Origin: Fen-1364 sp049515135
GTDB taxonomy: Bacteria > Spirochaetota > Spirochaetia > SZUA-6 > Fen-1364
DNA: 64,000 bases
Reading direction: 5' to 3'
Assembly (NCBI GenBank): GCA_049515135.1
Contig: JBEKUJ010000004.1
Span: 176,081 to 240,080, forward strand
The stretch's first letter is position 1, and each line of letters begins with the position of its first letter. A model generated the notes under the pieces. It was not told the origin of the DNA. It did no database searches and saw nothing but the letters and a program-made list of their open reading frames with translations. The translations under genes were made by a program, and so were the position numbers. Below, in pieces: positions 62,884-64,000 of the stretch.

Positions 62884-63803
62884 GCGCCTCCCGGCATTTC
62901 AGGTTTATCTCGGATTTCCCTTTCAACGGTTCGAGCTTCGCCAGTTGCTGGTGACAGTATTCGTAAATATGGCTTCTTCTTAAGGTTATTAGCAATTCTC
63001 TTATGCACAAACCCTCTAAATTCCTCGCTGGTCTCAATTGCATGAATCATTTCTTTATCTGTTGGAGAATACCCGCCATGAACAACTCTATTTCGAAGAT
63101 TATAGACGCCCTTGTACCAACTGCTCAAGGGTGACTTCTCATCATTGAGATTCCATTTCCCTCCAAGAACTGCGGCCATCTCTGACACAAGTATTTTCTT
63201 GAATGACAGGTCTTCAAAGCGCTCCGAAGCTATCTCTGAAGTGGCATCCTTTTCATTCATGAGATACAGGGTGAGTATTTCTCTGACAAGCACCTCCGCT
63301 GACGTCACCAGATATATGACGCAGTTGGCACTCGATCCGTTCTGCCACTCATATAAAGCACGCTGTAAATGCCATTGATGAAGAACACTTTTGTCGAGAA
63401 GATAATGCAGGGCCCCATTGAAAACATTCGCGATCTGCTGCTTGCTTAGGGTAGGGAACGGATCTGTTGGAAAATGAGTATTGTTTACTCTAATCCAATT
63501 GAATGTGGTCCACATCTTTGGCTCAATAATCCTGAAATGGGAGGCATATTCAACGGAAGCCAGTTCAATTGGAGAAACAGAGTCATCATTCATTTGGAAG
63601 GCATAGCTCATAATTACTGAATTCAATAGTCTTACAACGCTCTCGACCATCTTAGATAGCAGTGTAAATATCATACCTGTTGCGTCCAAGAACTGCTGAC
63701 CAGAAGTTTTCTCATATTTACTTTGCCTAACCTTTCTTGCTAGTTCGAGCGGCTTGATTTCAACATTATCGATCTCAACAGAATCCTTACGGAGCATGGC
63801 CAC
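62877..63803 (-). CDS. HEPN-type protein, possible RNase-type defence protein
   Basis: 308 residues, mostly helical. NLRNRVVHGG near residue 250 has the R-x4-6-H motif of HEPN domains, many of which are RNases in abortive infection or toxin-antitoxin systems. GTG at 63803 has GAGGTG 7 bases before; the frame stays open upstream to a TGA at 63912 with residues such as FLPTKGIDYDQYRTRCEIVAM but no start codon, so it may be 5'-truncated. The gene ends inside the attC site. Confidence 0.6.
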   Translation of the reverse strand: MAMLRKDSVEIDNVEIKPLELARKVRQSKYEKTSGQQFLDATGMIFTLLSKMVESVVRLLNSVIMSYAFQMNDDSVSPIELASVEYASHFRIIEPKMWTTFNWIRVNNTHFPTDPFPTLSKQQIANVFNGALHYLLDKSVLHQWHLQRALYEWQNGSSANCVIYLVTSAEVLVREILTLYLMNEKDATSEIASERFEDLSFKKILVSEMAAVLGGKWNLNDEKSPLSSWYKGVYNLRNRVVHGGYSPTDKEMIHAIETSEEFRGFVHKRIANNLKKKPYLRILSPATGEARTVEREIRDKPEMPGGAS

Positions 63804-63911
63804 TATCTCGCACCTCGTGCGATACTGATCGTAGTCGATACCCTTTGTAGGAAGAAAGCCGCAGAGAAACTTCCTTTTCGTAAGCGTCCGACGAACCCCA
63901 CCCGGGTGTTG

Positions 63912-63998
63912 TCAGGTTTCGGTGGAGCGAAGCGGGGCCAGGGATAGGAGCTCGGCCTCGGTGCGCGCGGCTGGAAGTCCCTCGAACAATTTACGCAA
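63912..63998 (-). CDS. C-terminal end of a gene cut by the window edge
   Basis: A frame open to the right edge ends in TGA at 63914-63912: LRKLFEGLPAARTEAE then LLSLAPLRSTET. Its GC is high, unlike the HEPN-type gene, so it may belong to the older chromosome or another cassette. No family is visible. Confidence 0.35.
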   Translation of the reverse strand: MRKLFEGLPAARTEAELLSLAPLRSTET

Positions 63999-64000
63999 GT

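Overview
The window is a high-GC stretch of a double-membraned, Gram-negative-type bacterium. Evidence for an outer membrane includes a TolC-family channel with a MacAB pump, a LolA-like carrier with LolD-type ABC machinery, beta-barrel proteins and many lipoproteins next to lspA. The mix (class III cyclase with HAMP, TolB/PEGA-like envelope proteins, an integron-type cassette region) would fit a high-GC spirochaete or a similar environmental lineage. That assignment is inference; there is no rRNA or complete tRNA gene to fix it.

Layout. 0-5.7 kb: a fatty acid beta-oxidation operon (acyl-CoA ligase, thiolase, FadJ-type multifunctional enzyme, joined by 4-bp overlaps) facing the end of a probable acyl-CoA dehydrogenase. 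5.9-9.6 kb: a membrane class III cyclase coupled to a coiled-coil membrane protein. 9.75-11.0 kb: a beta-propeller lipoprotein gene split by an in-frame TAG. 11.2-16.8 kb: a five-gene operon of exported proteins and lipoproteins in which each start overlaps the previous stop. 16.9-22.4 kb: small metabolic genes (DinB-like, UbiA prenyltransferase, GNAT, DUF429, PLP decarboxylase, VOC) with two decayed genes. 22.4-28.6 kb: a seven-gene export operon (beta-barrel, LolA-like protein, two FtsX-type permeases, ATPase, winged-helix regulator, membrane protein) with a well-formed promoter and overlapping operator. 29.5-36.6 kb: an MFS transporter, a lipoprotein, and a MacB permease/ATPase-MacA-TolC operon. 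36.8-40.5 kb: a heterodimeric ABC exporter. 40.5-43.6 kb: a sugar aldolase subunit and a PfkB kinase, a very structured non-coding stretch, and an exported nitroreductase-like protein. 43.7-51.2 kb: three MFS transporters, a TetR regulator, a nitroreductase, an SDR and an alcohol dehydrogenase relic. 51.3-56.4 kb: a GGDEF protein, lspA, an RtcB-family gene, a PAS protein and two lower-GC genes (hemerythrin-like, metallo-beta-lactamase fold). 56.4-60.1 kb: a large WD40/transglutaminase/TPR secreted protein and a GNAT.

The last about 3.4 kb (60.3-63.9 kb) is clearly different: lower GC, unfamiliar genes, and at least one convincing attC recombination site (62767-62883) placed exactly between a HEPN-type gene, whose TAA stop lies in the site, and the next gene, which begins 16 bases beyond it. 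This looks like an integron gene-cassette region. It holds a zinc-ribbon protein overlapping an UPF0489 (peptide-arginase-like) protein, a HEPN protein, a decayed XhoI/PaeR7I-type restriction endonuclease gene and an AbrB-like small protein with a perfect palindromic operator candidate. The zinc-ribbon/UPF0489 pair is the best candidate here for an undescribed system.
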